Source of the DNA: a virus
Direction: 5' to 3' (one strand)
Length of the DNA: 64,000 bases
Virus record (IMG/VR): IMGVR_UViG_3300023181_000025
Location: 62,001 to 126,000 of that record
The position numbers and the translations under genes are program-made. Below the pieces are notes generated by a model. The model was given only the letters and a program-made list of their open reading frames with translations. It was not told where the DNA came from and ran no database searches. Of this stretch, positions 38,174-47,208 are shown one piece after another. How positions within the stretch are numbered: the first letter of the stretch is position 1; each line of letters begins with the position of its first letter.

Positions 38174-39162
38174 TCTTTAAAAATCTCTGTTTTTGGGAAT
38201 ATTCTTTTATTAAGCTTTGCTTTTATTGCTATAAATTTTTGATATTTCCTAAGAAGACCTAAACTGTCTTTTTCATAATTTGAATAAATGTAGTCACCAA
38301 ATTTAGACACCCTTGATTTTCCTGAAATTATAATTTTACTATAGCTCCCTCTTTCGGAAAAAACTCTTTTTATTTTCCAGTTTATTTTTAAATTTCTTAA
38401 CAGATTTTCAAAGCATCCCCAGTCTTGATTGTAAGACGAGCAAATTGAAAATGTATAGTTAGATGTTTTTTCGTTTATATAAAAACAACCATCTCCATCT
38501 ATAACGCCCAAAATAAAAGCTCGTTTAAAATTATCTGGAACAGCATTGTATATTTTATCTGCACCCAACTCTTTATTGCAATAATTCATTTCTTCTAAAA
38601 AAGATTTGAAATATAAATTATTCGTATATAAGGAAGTTCGGGCTTTCCCCTTTTCAGGAAATGAAACAGAAGAACCCCAATTTCCAGTTTTCTGAAAAAC
38701 AGGAACAAAATATTTGTCATCTGGAGAAGTAGTAATAAAATAAATTGAATTTTTAGTTTTCGATACGTGCCCATCGCTCCATAACAAACCTAATATATAT
38801 GCATGTATTTCTGAATTTATATTTTTAAATTGTTCATGACAAACCTTATAATTTATTTCGTTCTTAATATGGCATGATGATGAAATTGCAGATTTGGTTT
38901 CGGCAGTAATTTTAAGTTTTAATTTCGAGGCGATAAAATTTACTTGATTTTTTGTAATATTATATTTATCTACGCACCAATTGACACCGTATAAAGGGTA
39001 ATTAATCTTTATCTGATCTTGAATAATACCCGGTATTTCCTTCCTTTTTGGTTTACAATTTAAACAAAACTTTCGGCTTGATAAGCAAATATTTTTTCCG
39101 CTTTCAACAAAATTTACATCGAAACCTAAATTGCATTTTTTACAAATAATTTGTTTTTTCAT
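38167..39162 (-). CDS. LAGLIDADG-type homing endonuclease
   Basis: 331 residues. Two LAGLIDADG helices: YILGLLWSDGH (~122-132) and FILGVIDGDGCF (~222-233), each ending in the catalytic acidic residue. An N-terminal CxxC...CxxC zinc ribbon (IICKKCN, FCLNCK) precedes. It lies opposite to its neighbours, with its own phage-type promoter, and overlaps the ATP-grasp gene end by 7 nt, as expected for an inserted freestanding homing gene. Confidence 0.85.
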   Translation of the reverse strand: MKKQIICKKCNLGFDVNFVESGKNICLSSRKFCLNCKPKRKEIPGIIQDQIKINYPLYGVNWCVDKYNITKNQVNFIASKLKLKITAETKSAISSSCHIKNEINYKVCHEQFKNINSEIHAYILGLLWSDGHVSKTKNSIYFITTSPDDKYFVPVFQKTGNWGSSVSFPEKGKARTSLYTNNLYFKSFLEEMNYCNKELGADKIYNAVPDNFKRAFILGVIDGDGCFYINEKTSNYTFSICSSYNQDWGCFENLLRNLKINWKIKRVFSERGSYSKIIISGKSRVSKFGDYIYSNYEKDSLGLLRKYQKFIAIKAKLNKRIFPKTEIFKDQ

Positions 39163-39170
39163 ATGGAATT

Positions 39171-39184
39171 GTTACACTAAAAAA
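39171..39184 (-). promoter_or_regulatory. AGTGTAA-type promoter of homing gene
   Basis: Minus strand TTTTTTAGTGTAAC, 8 nt before ATG 39162. Confidence 0.6.
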
Positions 39185-39203
39185 CAAGAAAGCGTGAAAA
39201 CTA

Positions 39204-39231
39204 TTGACAAAAATGAAAAAAATGATAGACT
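39204..39231 (+). promoter_or_regulatory. sigma70-like promoter, leaderless configuration
   Basis: TTGACA 39204-39209, 16-nt spacer, TAGACT 39226-39231, 6 nt to ATG 39238. Confidence 0.7.
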
Positions 39232-39237
39232 TTTAAT

Positions 39238-40239
39238 ATGAAGTTACAGAAATATATCAACCACATAGCTCTTGTAGTGGATTCAAGCGCCTCTATGGGA
39301 AGACTTAAAAATCAAGTCACCAAGGTCTTGGACACTCTTATTGCAAGATTGGTAAATCGCTCAAAAACTTTAGACCAAGAAACTAGAATTTCAATTTACC
39401 TATTTAATAGCGAGGTCGAATGTATCGTTTTTGATAGAGATGTGTTAAGAATGCCGTCAATTAGTGAATATTATAATCCTGCGGGAATGACTGCATTAAT
39501 TGACGGGACATTATTGGCAATTAATGATTTAAGAAAAATGCCAGAACTTTATGGAGACCATTCAAATTTGATATATTGTATCAGTGATGGGGAAAATAAT
39601 ATTTCAAACAACAAATCGAGCTTACTCGCAAAAACTATCGCGAGCTTACCGGATAATTATACCTTGGCAGCGTTCGCTCCTGATGCAATCGCCGTTTCAG
39701 AATATAAGAAGTTTGGATTTCCTGCCCAAAACATAAGTATTTGGGATATAAATAATGATAAAGGTATCTTTGAGGTTGGCGAACAACTAGCCAATTCTAC
39801 GGATGTTTACATGGATAATCGCTCCAATGGGGTTCGCGGCACAAAGAACTTGTTTGAAATCAAAACTAATATTTCTCAAACAAAAATTAAATCATCCCTT
39901 GAAGAAATAAACCCCAACAAATATCAAGTTTTAACGGTTCGAAAGGACGGCCCAATCAAAGAATTTGCGGAAAGCTGGACCAAAGAAAGGTATCGCTTGG
40001 GAAGCGGATATTATCAACTTGGTAAAAGGGAAACGGTTCAGGCTAATAAGAATATACTGGTTAAAGATAAAAAGAATGGCCGTGTTTATGGTGGAGATTC
40101 CGCTAGACAGCTTTTGGGCCTTCCCAATCACGAAGTAAAGGTTGCCCCGGCTCAATTAGATGGATATGATATTTTTATTCAATCCAATGCAGTAAATAGG
40201 CGCTTGGTAGCAGGAACCCAATTAATTATCTTAAGCTAA
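39238..40239 (+). CDS. VWA-domain protein, larger paralogue
   Basis: 333 residues. VWA at the N-terminus with VVDSSASM (DxSxS), YNPAGMTALIDG (Thr) and CISDGENN (Asp). A C-terminal part of about 130 residues (LGSGYYQLGKRETVQ, YGGDSARQLLGLP) is absent from the shorter paralogue at 27559 and may be a partner-binding domain. Own leaderless-type promoter. Confidence 0.75.
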   Translation: MKLQKYINHIALVVDSSASMGRLKNQVTKVLDTLIARLVNRSKTLDQETRISIYLFNSEVECIVFDRDVLRMPSISEYYNPAGMTALIDGTLLAINDLRKMPELYGDHSNLIYCISDGENNISNNKSSLLAKTIASLPDNYTLAAFAPDAIAVSEYKKFGFPAQNISIWDINNDKGIFEVGEQLANSTDVYMDNRSNGVRGTKNLFEIKTNISQTKIKSSLEEINPNKYQVLTVRKDGPIKEFAESWTKERYRLGSGYYQLGKRETVQANKNILVKDKKNGRVYGGDSARQLLGLPNHEVKVAPAQLDGYDIFIQSNAVNRRLVAGTQLIILS

Positions 40240-40251
40240 TAATAATAAATT

Positions 40252-40839
40252 ATGTTTCAAATTAAAAGTCCAGAAGAATATGGGTATGTTTTAAAAAACA
40301 ATATATGCTTATTTCAAAAAGGGCCATTGTCACAATGGTGGGGAGGCTTTAAGGGGCAAGATTCTACGTTTAAATGTTCTTCTGCCCTAATTGCCGCCCA
40401 TAGAGACTCTGAAGCCGGACATTATCTTGATGTAAGTTTTGAACCATTAACTTTTAACTGTTGCGAACAATGGATGATGGCAAATAAAGCCACTTTCTTT
40501 GATGATCTTGAAAGTTTTCATAAAATTATGGCGACGACAAATCCTAGTGAACAAAAAACCTTAGGAAGGGCAATAAGAAACTATAACGAAAAAAAGTGGG
40601 AAAATGTCAGATATGATATTGTTCTGAGAGGGAATAAAATAAAGTTTGAGCAAAATCCGGACCTTAAGGAATTCCTTCAACAATTTTCGAAACATACTAT
40701 TTTTGCGGAAGCGGCCCCGTGGGACAAAATCTGGGGAATTGGATTAGGTCCAGAAGATTCAAAGTCTCTTGATATATATAAATGGCAAGGTCTAAATCTT
40801 TTGGGAGAAGTTATTAGAGAGGTAAGACAAAAGAGATGA
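40252..40839 (+). CDS. NADAR-family protein (YbiA-like)
   Basis: 195 residues. LSQWWGGF, CCEQWMMANKATFF, RAIRNYNEKKW, FEQNPDLKEFL, FAEAAPWDKIWGIG and WQGLNLLGEVIREVR follow the whole NADAR/YbiA motif series. NADAR enzymes act on riboflavin intermediates or remove ADP-ribose from guanine in DNA/RNA. In a phage the latter could counter DarT-type or other ADP-ribosylating defences. A second NADAR-like domain is at 51565. Confidence 0.85.
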   Translation: MFQIKSPEEYGYVLKNNICLFQKGPLSQWWGGFKGQDSTFKCSSALIAAHRDSEAGHYLDVSFEPLTFNCCEQWMMANKATFFDDLESFHKIMATTNPSEQKTLGRAIRNYNEKKWENVRYDIVLRGNKIKFEQNPDLKEFLQQFSKHTIFAEAAPWDKIWGIGLGPEDSKSLDIYKWQGLNLLGEVIREVRQKR

Positions 40840-41300
40840 GCAATATAATTAATAATTGTCTTGTAGAGACATATAAACATACACAAGCAGTCCGGCGATT
40901 TATGAATTTATTTATTCATGATCTTATTAATAGAAGTGAACACCATGATGATACTAAATTTGTTGAACCGGAATTAACCCCTTTTGCGGAACTTACCGCT
41001 GAATTATCAGGAGTTGAATATGGAAGCCCAGAATATGCCGCTCAACTTGAAAAGTTGAAGCCATGTCTTGAACACCATTATAGTAAAAACCGCCATCATA
41101 CAGAGTTTTTCGAAGACGGTATAAATGGAATGACATTGGTTGATCTTATTGAAATGATAAGTGACTGGCGCGCTGCCACCGAAAGAAACAAAGCAGGAAA
41201 TATCCGAAAATCATTAGATATTAATGCCAATAAATATGGTATGACACTACAGTTAAAGAAGATTTTTGAAAACACAATCAGGGAATATTTTAAAGACTAA
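40836..41300 (+). CDS. DUF5662-like protein
   Basis: 154 residues, His-rich and helical: EHHDDTKF, CLEHHYSKNRHHTEFF and LVDLIEMISDWRAA are spaced like the metal-binding His/Asp of small HD-like or DUF5662 proteins found in phages. Overlaps both neighbours by 1-4 nt. Activity unknown. Confidence 0.65.
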   Translation: MSNIINNCLVETYKHTQAVRRFMNLFIHDLINRSEHHDDTKFVEPELTPFAELTAELSGVEYGSPEYAAQLEKLKPCLEHHYSKNRHHTEFFEDGINGMTLVDLIEMISDWRAATERNKAGNIRKSLDINANKYGMTLQLKKIFENTIREYFKD

Positions 41301-41941
41301 TGACTGGATTAGTAATAGCAGTTAATAAGGGAGGGATTCCATACGCAGAAGACTCCCTTGCCGTTCTTCAGGACTTTTTTGATTATAATAACACTGAATT
41401 AGTTATTGTAACCGAAGACTTGCCACAAAATAAATATGGCGCGCATCCGAGTTGGCTTAAGATGTTTTGCCATGATATTATTGAGGATGATATGGTTTTA
41501 TGCTGGGATCTTGATCTTTTGCCCATAAAACGCTATAAGATTGAAGAGTTTATACAAGACCGTGGAAAGCTAAATATAGGAATTGAGACCGGCCTTCTTT
41601 ACGGCTTTGGTATGGAAAATTTTGGACCTAAATTTAAGTATAACTGTGGATTTATGGGTGTTCCTGTTTATCTTAAACAGGCATTTTTGGATATTTATGA
41701 AAAGCGTGGAATGGAAACTCATAGGTCTGCATGGGAGCAGCTTTATGTGAACGACTTTATTGTAGATGAAAATATTGACATAAATATTATCCGCCCCGAA
41801 TACAATTGTTCTTTAAATAATAAAAAGGAATTTCTACCCCACACTAGAAATTCCCACTACACATTTGGGGAGATGAATGTTGACGTTAGGGCGCAAATGA
41901 TAAAACAACACAAAATTAATTATTTCTCACAATATGAATAA
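41300..41941 (+). CDS. GT-A glycosyltransferase-like protein
   Basis: 213 residues. MVLCWDLDLLPIKRY (DLD, ~70-72) is a DxD-type motif, TGLVIAVNKGG the start strand, and YNCGFMGVP a typical following segment. Third GT-A-like protein of similar size in the window. Confidence 0.55.
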   Translation: MTGLVIAVNKGGIPYAEDSLAVLQDFFDYNNTELVIVTEDLPQNKYGAHPSWLKMFCHDIIEDDMVLCWDLDLLPIKRYKIEEFIQDRGKLNIGIETGLLYGFGMENFGPKFKYNCGFMGVPVYLKQAFLDIYEKRGMETHRSAWEQLYVNDFIVDENIDINIIRPEYNCSLNNKKEFLPHTRNSHYTFGEMNVDVRAQMIKQHKINYFSQYE

Positions 41942-42863
41942 AAAAGATTTTAAATATAATACTGCGGAATATTTTATTGCAGAGGCTTCCGAAAAAATGG
42001 AGCAAGCTCTTCACTGCGTAAAGTCAGTCCGTAAGGAAATTGGTCAAATACAACCAGTTAGTAAAATTGTTCTAGGGGGAGGATCTTTTCTAGGGCCGGA
42101 ACCAAGAATTAAATATAATTTTAATACTGTTAGTTTAGAATCCTTTTTTAATCCCAAACCAACTTATAGTTCATGGGAACCAAAATTTGACCCCCTACTC
42201 TCATCTCACATTGCAACGGTGGTTAATAATTCTTTAGCGTTTGCTGCCGAAGCAGAAAAAGAAATAGAAGTTTGGCACAAAGAAAATATTGAGGCTATTG
42301 AAAATAATAAGAAGGTCGCCGAACAAATTAAGGACTTTATTAGTAGTGTTGGTATCCCTTCTACATATACCGCCAATGAAGTAGTAAGAGGGAAAAGCAA
42401 ATCCATAGCTAAAATGTCCGGGTATGTTGATGATATTTCTAGGAATTGTATAATTGAGGATAATTATGAATACGCCAAGCGTATTATGGTAGAATTTAGA
42501 AAAAGAGTAGCGGATTGGGAGAAAAATATACTTGGAGTAGCTAAAGCTCAGAAAGACTTAAAAGAAAAAGAAGACAAAAAGATAAGACTTATCGCCCGCG
42601 CCATGGAGATTTATAGAGAAAATAGGCTTACTGAAAAATATTCTACCAACGATGAACTGGTTCGTATCGCTACCGAAGCGGAGAAAGAAAAATGGGTAAA
42701 GGAAAATTATCCAGATGGAGAAATTGTTGACCAAAAAGCTTGCCAAGATTGTAGCACTTGGGTAGTTGGGGAAAGGCGTTGTGAGTGTGGAAATAGAAGG
42801 CTAGAAATCCAGATAGAAGGAAATATTCTTGATGGGTTTGCTGGATATGTAGAGGCATATTAA
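41934..42863 (+). CDS. hypothetical protein with C-terminal zinc ribbon
   Basis: 309 residues. Long charged helical middle (EKEIEVWHKENIEAIENNKK, AQKDLKEKEDKKIRL). The C-terminus CQDCSTWVVGERRCECGNRR is a four-Cys zinc ribbon (~275-294). Function unknown. Confidence 0.6.
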   Translation: MNKKDFKYNTAEYFIAEASEKMEQALHCVKSVRKEIGQIQPVSKIVLGGGSFLGPEPRIKYNFNTVSLESFFNPKPTYSSWEPKFDPLLSSHIATVVNNSLAFAAEAEKEIEVWHKENIEAIENNKKVAEQIKDFISSVGIPSTYTANEVVRGKSKSIAKMSGYVDDISRNCIIEDNYEYAKRIMVEFRKRVADWEKNILGVAKAQKDLKEKEDKKIRLIARAMEIYRENRLTEKYSTNDELVRIATEAEKEKWVKENYPDGEIVDQKACQDCSTWVVGERRCECGNRRLEIQIEGNILDGFAGYVEAY

Positions 42864-42864
42864 T

Positions 42865-43404
42865 ATGGATAACATACAATACAGAAAAGATTTACCCGCG
42901 CTTTTGCCTTTTGAGAGCGTTGGGGTGGAATTGGGAGTTTTTGAGGGAACTTATTCGCAAGAACTTTGGTCTTCTGAAAAATTTAAGGAATTGCATTTAG
43001 TAGATCCTTTTGAGGGTAAAATTGGTTCTGGAGATAAGGACGGCCTTAATTATAAAAATTTAAAAGGGGATTATTTATATAAAATTAATAAAGCCAATTT
43101 TTCTGAATTCAATAACGTTCACATTCATAGGCAAAAATCCATTCCGTTCCTTAAGGAAACGGCGGACGATGTATTTAATTTTGTTTATATAGACACTACC
43201 CATGTATATAAAGATACGCTAGATGAACTAAAAGAATCGTTTAGGACCATTAAAAATGGGGGAATACTTGCGGGACACGATCTTAATTTAGATGGTTCTG
43301 GGGTTAAAATGGCCCTTGCTGATTTTTGCGCCGAGTATAAACAAAAATTTTCCGTAGTGTATGGGGATAAGCTTCATTCATTTTATATTAAGGTCAATAA
43401 ATGA
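42865..43404 (+). CDS. class I SAM methyltransferase
   Basis: 179 residues. Motif I VGVELGVFEGTYS (~18-30), acidic end of strand 2 HLVDPFEGK, then DVFNFVYIDTTHVYKDT and KNGGILAGHDLN, as in Methyltransf_24-type enzymes. Substrate unknown; neighbours are glycosyltransferases, so a sugar O-methyltransferase is plausible. Confidence 0.75.
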   Translation: MDNIQYRKDLPALLPFESVGVELGVFEGTYSQELWSSEKFKELHLVDPFEGKIGSGDKDGLNYKNLKGDYLYKINKANFSEFNNVHIHRQKSIPFLKETADDVFNFVYIDTTHVYKDTLDELKESFRTIKNGGILAGHDLNLDGSGVKMALADFCAEYKQKFSVVYGDKLHSFYIKVNK

Positions 43405-43412
43405 TATTTTGA

Positions 43413-43440
43413 TTGACGGAAGAGATTGTTATGGTATGAT
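43413..43440 (+). promoter_or_regulatory. sigma70-like promoter, leaderless configuration
   Basis: TTGACG 43413-43418, 16-nt spacer, TATGAT 43435-43440, 9 nt to ATG 43450. Confidence 0.65.
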
Positions 43441-43449
43441 AAAGCTGTC

Positions 43450-43992
43450 ATGAGTTGGTTTCCAATTAATACTCAATATAATAGAGGCATTCCTATTAAT
43501 TCCCATCCCGGAGCTTTCGGATGCGCGCGTAAATATAATTTCCATGAAGGGATCGACCTTTACGGAAAAGAAGGGAATCTAGTATATTGTATTAATGATG
43601 GCATAGTAGTCGCAAATAGAGGGTTTACAGGGCCTTCCGTTGGTTATGATTGGTGGCTTGATACTGATGCTATATTGGTGAAATCTGAAACGGAATATTT
43701 TGTTTATGGCGAGCTTAAAAGCAATTTAAAAGTTGGAGACAAAATAAGGTCGGGAGGTGTTATTGGTCATTTGGTTCCAGTTCTTTCCGAAGAGAAGATA
43801 CGCGCCGATATCCCACGACACTCGAATGTAATGTTACACCTTGAGAAATATTCGCTTGACTATCGGCCAGAAATGGGTTGGAGTAGTTGGAATGAGAGAG
43901 AAAATCGGCCATCATATTTACTTGATCCGACTAATGACCTTATTGAAATTTTAAAGAAGGCATACAGAAAAGTAGAATTATTGACTTTATGA
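43450..43992 (+). CDS. M23/LytM-like peptidase-fold protein
   Basis: 180 residues from ATG 43450 as set by the promoter. FHEGIDLYGKEGN supplies the H-x-x-x-D zinc motif of M23 peptidases, followed by CINDGIVVANRG. The usual HxH is HLE (VMLHLEKY), so one zinc ligand or catalytic His is altered. May be a divergent peptidoglycan endopeptidase or a binding relative. No signal peptide. Confidence 0.6.
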   Translation: MSWFPINTQYNRGIPINSHPGAFGCARKYNFHEGIDLYGKEGNLVYCINDGIVVANRGFTGPSVGYDWWLDTDAILVKSETEYFVYGELKSNLKVGDKIRSGGVIGHLVPVLSEEKIRADIPRHSNVMLHLEKYSLDYRPEMGWSSWNERENRPSYLLDPTNDLIEILKKAYRKVELLTL

Positions 43993-44315
43993 ATAAATAT
44001 ATATGTGAATGCTTGGTTGACCCGGTAACGGGAAAATCTTTTGAAATAGAAATTCCCCAAAACACTTCGATAGAAGAAATTAAACAATCGGGTCGCGAAT
44101 CCGGAGAAAGATTTCGATTGGGCTTGTTTCCTACAGAGCAAGAAAAAATTGTGATGGAAGAACTTTATGAATCTGCGGAATCATTGAGAAGTTCTCTGAC
44201 AGAAGAACAAAAACAGGCTGTAAGAGTTCTTCTGGAAAAACAAGAACCCATGCAATTTCGTGGCTCCATGAATTATGTTGCTTTTGTGAAAAGCATAGGA
44301 GAAGAAGATGATTGA
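43989..44315 (+). CDS. hypothetical protein
   Basis: 108 residues coupled by ATGA to the M23-like gene, with a helical Glu-rich C-terminal half. No domain recognised. Confidence 0.55.
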   Translation: MNKYICECLVDPVTGKSFEIEIPQNTSIEEIKQSGRESGERFRLGLFPTEQEKIVMEELYESAESLRSSLTEEQKQAVRVLLEKQEPMQFRGSMNYVAFVKSIGEEDD

Positions 44316-44937
44316 AACTATTAAAAATATGTTAGTAAATAAAAAATCAAAATTCAGCGTTTCAAAACCCTTGTTATGGGGCAATATTGAATCGACTGCG
44401 TTAGTCAGTTCAGGAGATCAAAATCTTATTGATCGCGTAAAAAAGAAAACCGGCTGGAGCCAAATCAAAACAGAAAAAAATGTAGCCGAATATCGAAAAT
44501 TTCTTTATCTTGCGACGATTAACGACAATGTAGTTCCCGCAAAAGATGTGGATGAAGTTTGGCATGAACATTTGTTGTTTACTCGGGATTATAACGCTTT
44601 TTGCAATAACGTGCTTGGAAAGCAAATTCATCACGAGCCTGAAGTTCCCAATAAGCCAAATAAATTTAAAGACGATTATAAAAAGACCGGCCTTTCCTAC
44701 CAAAAAGAGTTTGGAGAAACTCCTGAATTTGCAGGCGTTTGGGATTTTATTGCGGGGTTTGCAGTAAGCGAATCTTTTCATAGCTGTCCCTCAAGCCATT
44801 CTCATCACGATACCTCCCCAAGTTACGATAGCTCTCCATCACACTCTTGTTCGTCTGCGCACTCTTGTAGCTCAGTTTCATCTTGTTCAAGCGGTAGCTC
44901 ATGTGGCGGAAGTAGTTGCGGAGGCGGCGGAGATTAA
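44308..44937 (+). CDS. glycine-rich-domain-like protein with Ser/Cys/His tail
   Basis: 209 residues. Residues ~60-105 (YRKFLYLATINDNVVPAKD, DEVWHEHLLFTRDYNAFC) match GRDP-type (PF07173-like) proteins, whose W-H-x-H motif may bind metal. The C-terminus (~155-209) is a low-complexity Ser/Cys/His/Gly tract with 11 Cys, unusual for a phage cytoplasmic protein. Role unknown. Confidence 0.65.
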   Translation: MIETIKNMLVNKKSKFSVSKPLLWGNIESTALVSSGDQNLIDRVKKKTGWSQIKTEKNVAEYRKFLYLATINDNVVPAKDVDEVWHEHLLFTRDYNAFCNNVLGKQIHHEPEVPNKPNKFKDDYKKTGLSYQKEFGETPEFAGVWDFIAGFAVSESFHSCPSSHSHHDTSPSYDSSPSHSCSSAHSCSSVSSCSSGSSCGGSSCGGGGD

Positions 44938-44938
44938 T

Positions 44939-45235
44939 ATGGAAAGTCCTTATAAAGTTCCGCCTTTCAATCCTCCACCAAATGGTTGCGTAACTTATAT
45001 ATGGTGGAGTTGGCATCCAAGGTATCCTTATTGGTCGCAATCTTGTTGGGAAGCGGCTTCCATTGAGGAAGCTCAAGAATGGCTGGTAGACCCTAGAACC
45101 AAACTGAAATATTATCATAATAAACTTATTGAACATAACAGTATTACTTTAGTTGAGGTGCAAGATGAACCTTGTAAAGAAATGGAAATTTGGTGGGATA
45201 TATTTAATCAGGATAAAAGCAATGGAATTATTTGA
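44939..45235 (+). CDS. aromatic-rich hypothetical protein
   Basis: 98 residues from ATG 44939, rich in Trp, Tyr and Pro at the N-terminus (PPPNGCVTYIWWSWHPRYP). Overlaps the next gene by 14 nt. Unknown. Confidence 0.5.
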   Translation: MESPYKVPPFNPPPNGCVTYIWWSWHPRYPYWSQSCWEAASIEEAQEWLVDPRTKLKYYHNKLIEHNSITLVEVQDEPCKEMEIWWDIFNQDKSNGII

Positions 45236-45380
45236 ATGCGAAAAGTGCAATACCAAATATTTTCGATTTAAAACTGCGCCAGCTTACTGGGTCGAATTAA
45301 AATCTGGTAAATATGCCTGTAAGAATTGCAAAGACAGTATCAACATAATTCATTGGAATTTTAAAAATAAAAAAGTATGA
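45222..45380 (+). CDS. zinc-ribbon small protein
   Basis: 52 residues. CEKCNTKYF and YACKNCKDS form a two-CxxC zinc ribbon. Start ATG 45222 preferred over upstream starts in frame because it begins directly before the ribbon. Coupled to the next gene by ATGA. Confidence 0.6.
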   Translation: MELFECEKCNTKYFRFKTAPAYWVELKSGKYACKNCKDSINIIHWNFKNKKV

Positions 45381-45760
45381 AAATAACCACCAAAAAAGTA
45401 GTTGAGGTTTCTGACTGGGATAGTCTTGTTGAAGAAACTTACGGGCGTCGATATAGTTTTCAGCAACAGAACGGCTGTCAGGACCGAGGGATATATAAAT
45501 TAGTTGTTCCAACGGAAAAAGCCCATGATTGTGAGCGTGAAACGATTAAAGAAAAAGTAAATGGTCCAGAAGAGGGCGTAAGTTTTGCGGCATGGCTTGC
45601 TCGTGACCCCAAGCAAAAATTAGATGGCCAAACCTATGACTATCAATTGAGTTTGTGGTGGGAGCGGAATTTCTATCCATCTATCGAAATGGTAGCAAAC
45701 GATCTACATGCCAAGGGGCTAATTGAAGCAGGCGAATATATAATCAATATAGATTGGTGA
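45377..45760 (+). CDS. hypothetical protein
   Basis: 127 residues. Begins MKITTKKVVEVSDWDSLVEE; contains NGCQDRGIYKLVVPT and YDYQLSLWWERNFYP. Looks like a conserved phage accessory protein; function unknown. Confidence 0.6.
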   Translation: MKITTKKVVEVSDWDSLVEETYGRRYSFQQQNGCQDRGIYKLVVPTEKAHDCERETIKEKVNGPEEGVSFAAWLARDPKQKLDGQTYDYQLSLWWERNFYPSIEMVANDLHAKGLIEAGEYIINIDW

Positions 45761-45763
45761 ATT

Positions 45764-46423
45764 ATGAAAGTATTAATAACTAGCGGAGGCTGCAAAGCTC
45801 CAATTGATGAAATTCGTCACATAGGTAATTTTTCCAGTGGCAGGTATGGCTCGGAAATTATGGAGGAATTCACTAGTCAACCAAATGTTGAAATTGTATT
45901 TTTTCATGAACGAGGAACGAATCAATCCCAATATGGCCCCGGTGATATTGAATTATTTGGAAATTCTAAATTAAAATTTATCGAATATAAGTATTACGGA
46001 GATTATCTTAAAGTTAAAGATATTATTAAAGAATGGCAACCAGATATTATCATTTCCGTTGCCGCGATTTCTGATTATATTCCAGTCAAAACTGAAGGGA
46101 AGATTAGTTCAGATTCGGATGAAATTACAATTGTATGTAAGAAGTCTGAAAAAGTTATTAAAAGTTTTCGTGAACTCGCTCCCGGCGCTTATATAGTTGG
46201 CTTTAAATGTTTAGTTGGCCCGACAAAGGAAGAGAAAGATAGAGCAATTGAAAAGGTTTTTGATTCTAAAGTTAATATGGTGGTTTATAATGATCTTTTG
46301 GAATTGAGGAAGGGATATTCTGCCAGACAAATAATCAGAAATATAAAAAATGAAAAAAATTCTTTCCCCTTGTATGCTGAGAGAGCAAAAGATTTAGTGG
46401 ATTTAATTTTAGCAGACAGATAA
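45764..46423 (+). CDS. CoaB-like phosphopantothenoylcysteine synthetase domain
   Basis: 219 residues. ITSGGCKAPIDEIRHIGNFS matches the CoaB N-terminal nucleotide-binding loop and its P-x-D-x-x-R-x-I-x-N-x-S-S-G pattern (with FSSGRYG). IISVAAISDYIPVK is the conserved VAAVSDF/Y segment, and AYIVGFK and MVVYND follow. CoaB couples cysteine to phosphopantothenate in CoA synthesis. It stands alone here, not fused to CoaC; a CoaC-like remnant is 0.8 kb downstream. Confidence 0.8.
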   Translation: MKVLITSGGCKAPIDEIRHIGNFSSGRYGSEIMEEFTSQPNVEIVFFHERGTNQSQYGPGDIELFGNSKLKFIEYKYYGDYLKVKDIIKEWQPDIIISVAAISDYIPVKTEGKISSDSDEITIVCKKSEKVIKSFRELAPGAYIVGFKCLVGPTKEEKDRAIEKVFDSKVNMVVYNDLLELRKGYSARQIIRNIKNEKNSFPLYAERAKDLVDLILADR

Positions 46424-46424
46424 T

Positions 46425-46925
46425 ATGGAACACGAAATAAAGTTTAGGGTTTGGCATAAAGAAATGCAAAGATTTCTTTCTACCGATGAATGGGCGTTAG
46501 GTATGGAAGGCGTTCTTCGATACTTAGATGTCGGCGAAGGAAAATTAATTCCTGTTAACCAAAATTTGTATGAAATTTCAAGGTATACTGGCTATATAGA
46601 TAAAAACAATATTGATATTTATGAGGGTGATATTGTAAAGACTTACGATAGTTATATCTTCAAAGGATTTAATGAAGATTGGGCGGAACATGAATGCGCT
46701 ACTATTAAATTTTTTAATGCGGGGTTTCAAGTTTGTGAATGGTATAAAGGGTCTAGAAACTTTAAAAATTATAAATTTATATGTGATTGCTGTCCCTGCG
46801 GGCTTGAAATAATCGGTAATAAATTTGAAAACCCCGAAATGGTGCTTAAACCTGATAAACCGGAAAGGGACAAAGAGATTGAAGAAATTGCGAAAAGAAT
46901 CGTTTATGGAGATAAGTCCCCTTAA
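46425..46925 (+). CDS. YopX-family protein
   Basis: 166 residues. EIKFRVWHKEMQRF at the start, then YTGYIDKNNIDIYEGDIVK, the hallmark of YopX proteins of phages, and FEVIGN-like LEIIGNKFENPE at the end. Widely found in phages; biochemical role unknown. Overlaps the next gene by 20 nt. Confidence 0.85.
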   Translation: MEHEIKFRVWHKEMQRFLSTDEWALGMEGVLRYLDVGEGKLIPVNQNLYEISRYTGYIDKNNIDIYEGDIVKTYDSYIFKGFNEDWAEHECATIKFFNAGFQVCEWYKGSRNFKNYKFICDCCPCGLEIIGNKFENPEMVLKPDKPERDKEIEEIAKRIVYGDKSP

Positions 46926-47208
46926 ATTCATAGAAATACTCCGTAATGCTCGCCCGGATAATGAACATTATTATTTAAATGGTGGGTGCTGGGAGTTATT
47001 TTGTATTTTGAAAAGAGTATGGCCCCAATCAAAGCCTTACCATACATGGATAGAGATTTGCGGGCATGTGGCGACAGAGATAGATGGAAGACTCTATGAT
47101 ATTCGTGGTAGGATAAAAAAACCAAGCCTATACGAAAAGATGACAAATCAAACATGGCCCGCCATTAAAGGAAATCATCGGTGGCATAAAAGTTATAAAA
47201 ATTTATGA
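46906..47208 (+). CDS. hypothetical protein
   Basis: 100 residues from ATG 46906. GGCWELFCILKRVWP, ICGHVATEIDGRLYDIRGRI: the C, H and D spacing recalls a cysteine-protease-like or transglutaminase-like fold, but I cannot confirm this. Its TGA overlaps the ATG of the CoaC-like remnant. Confidence 0.55.
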   Translation: MEISPLKFIEILRNARPDNEHYYLNGGCWELFCILKRVWPQSKPYHTWIEICGHVATEIDGRLYDIRGRIKKPSLYEKMTNQTWPAIKGNHRWHKSYKNL

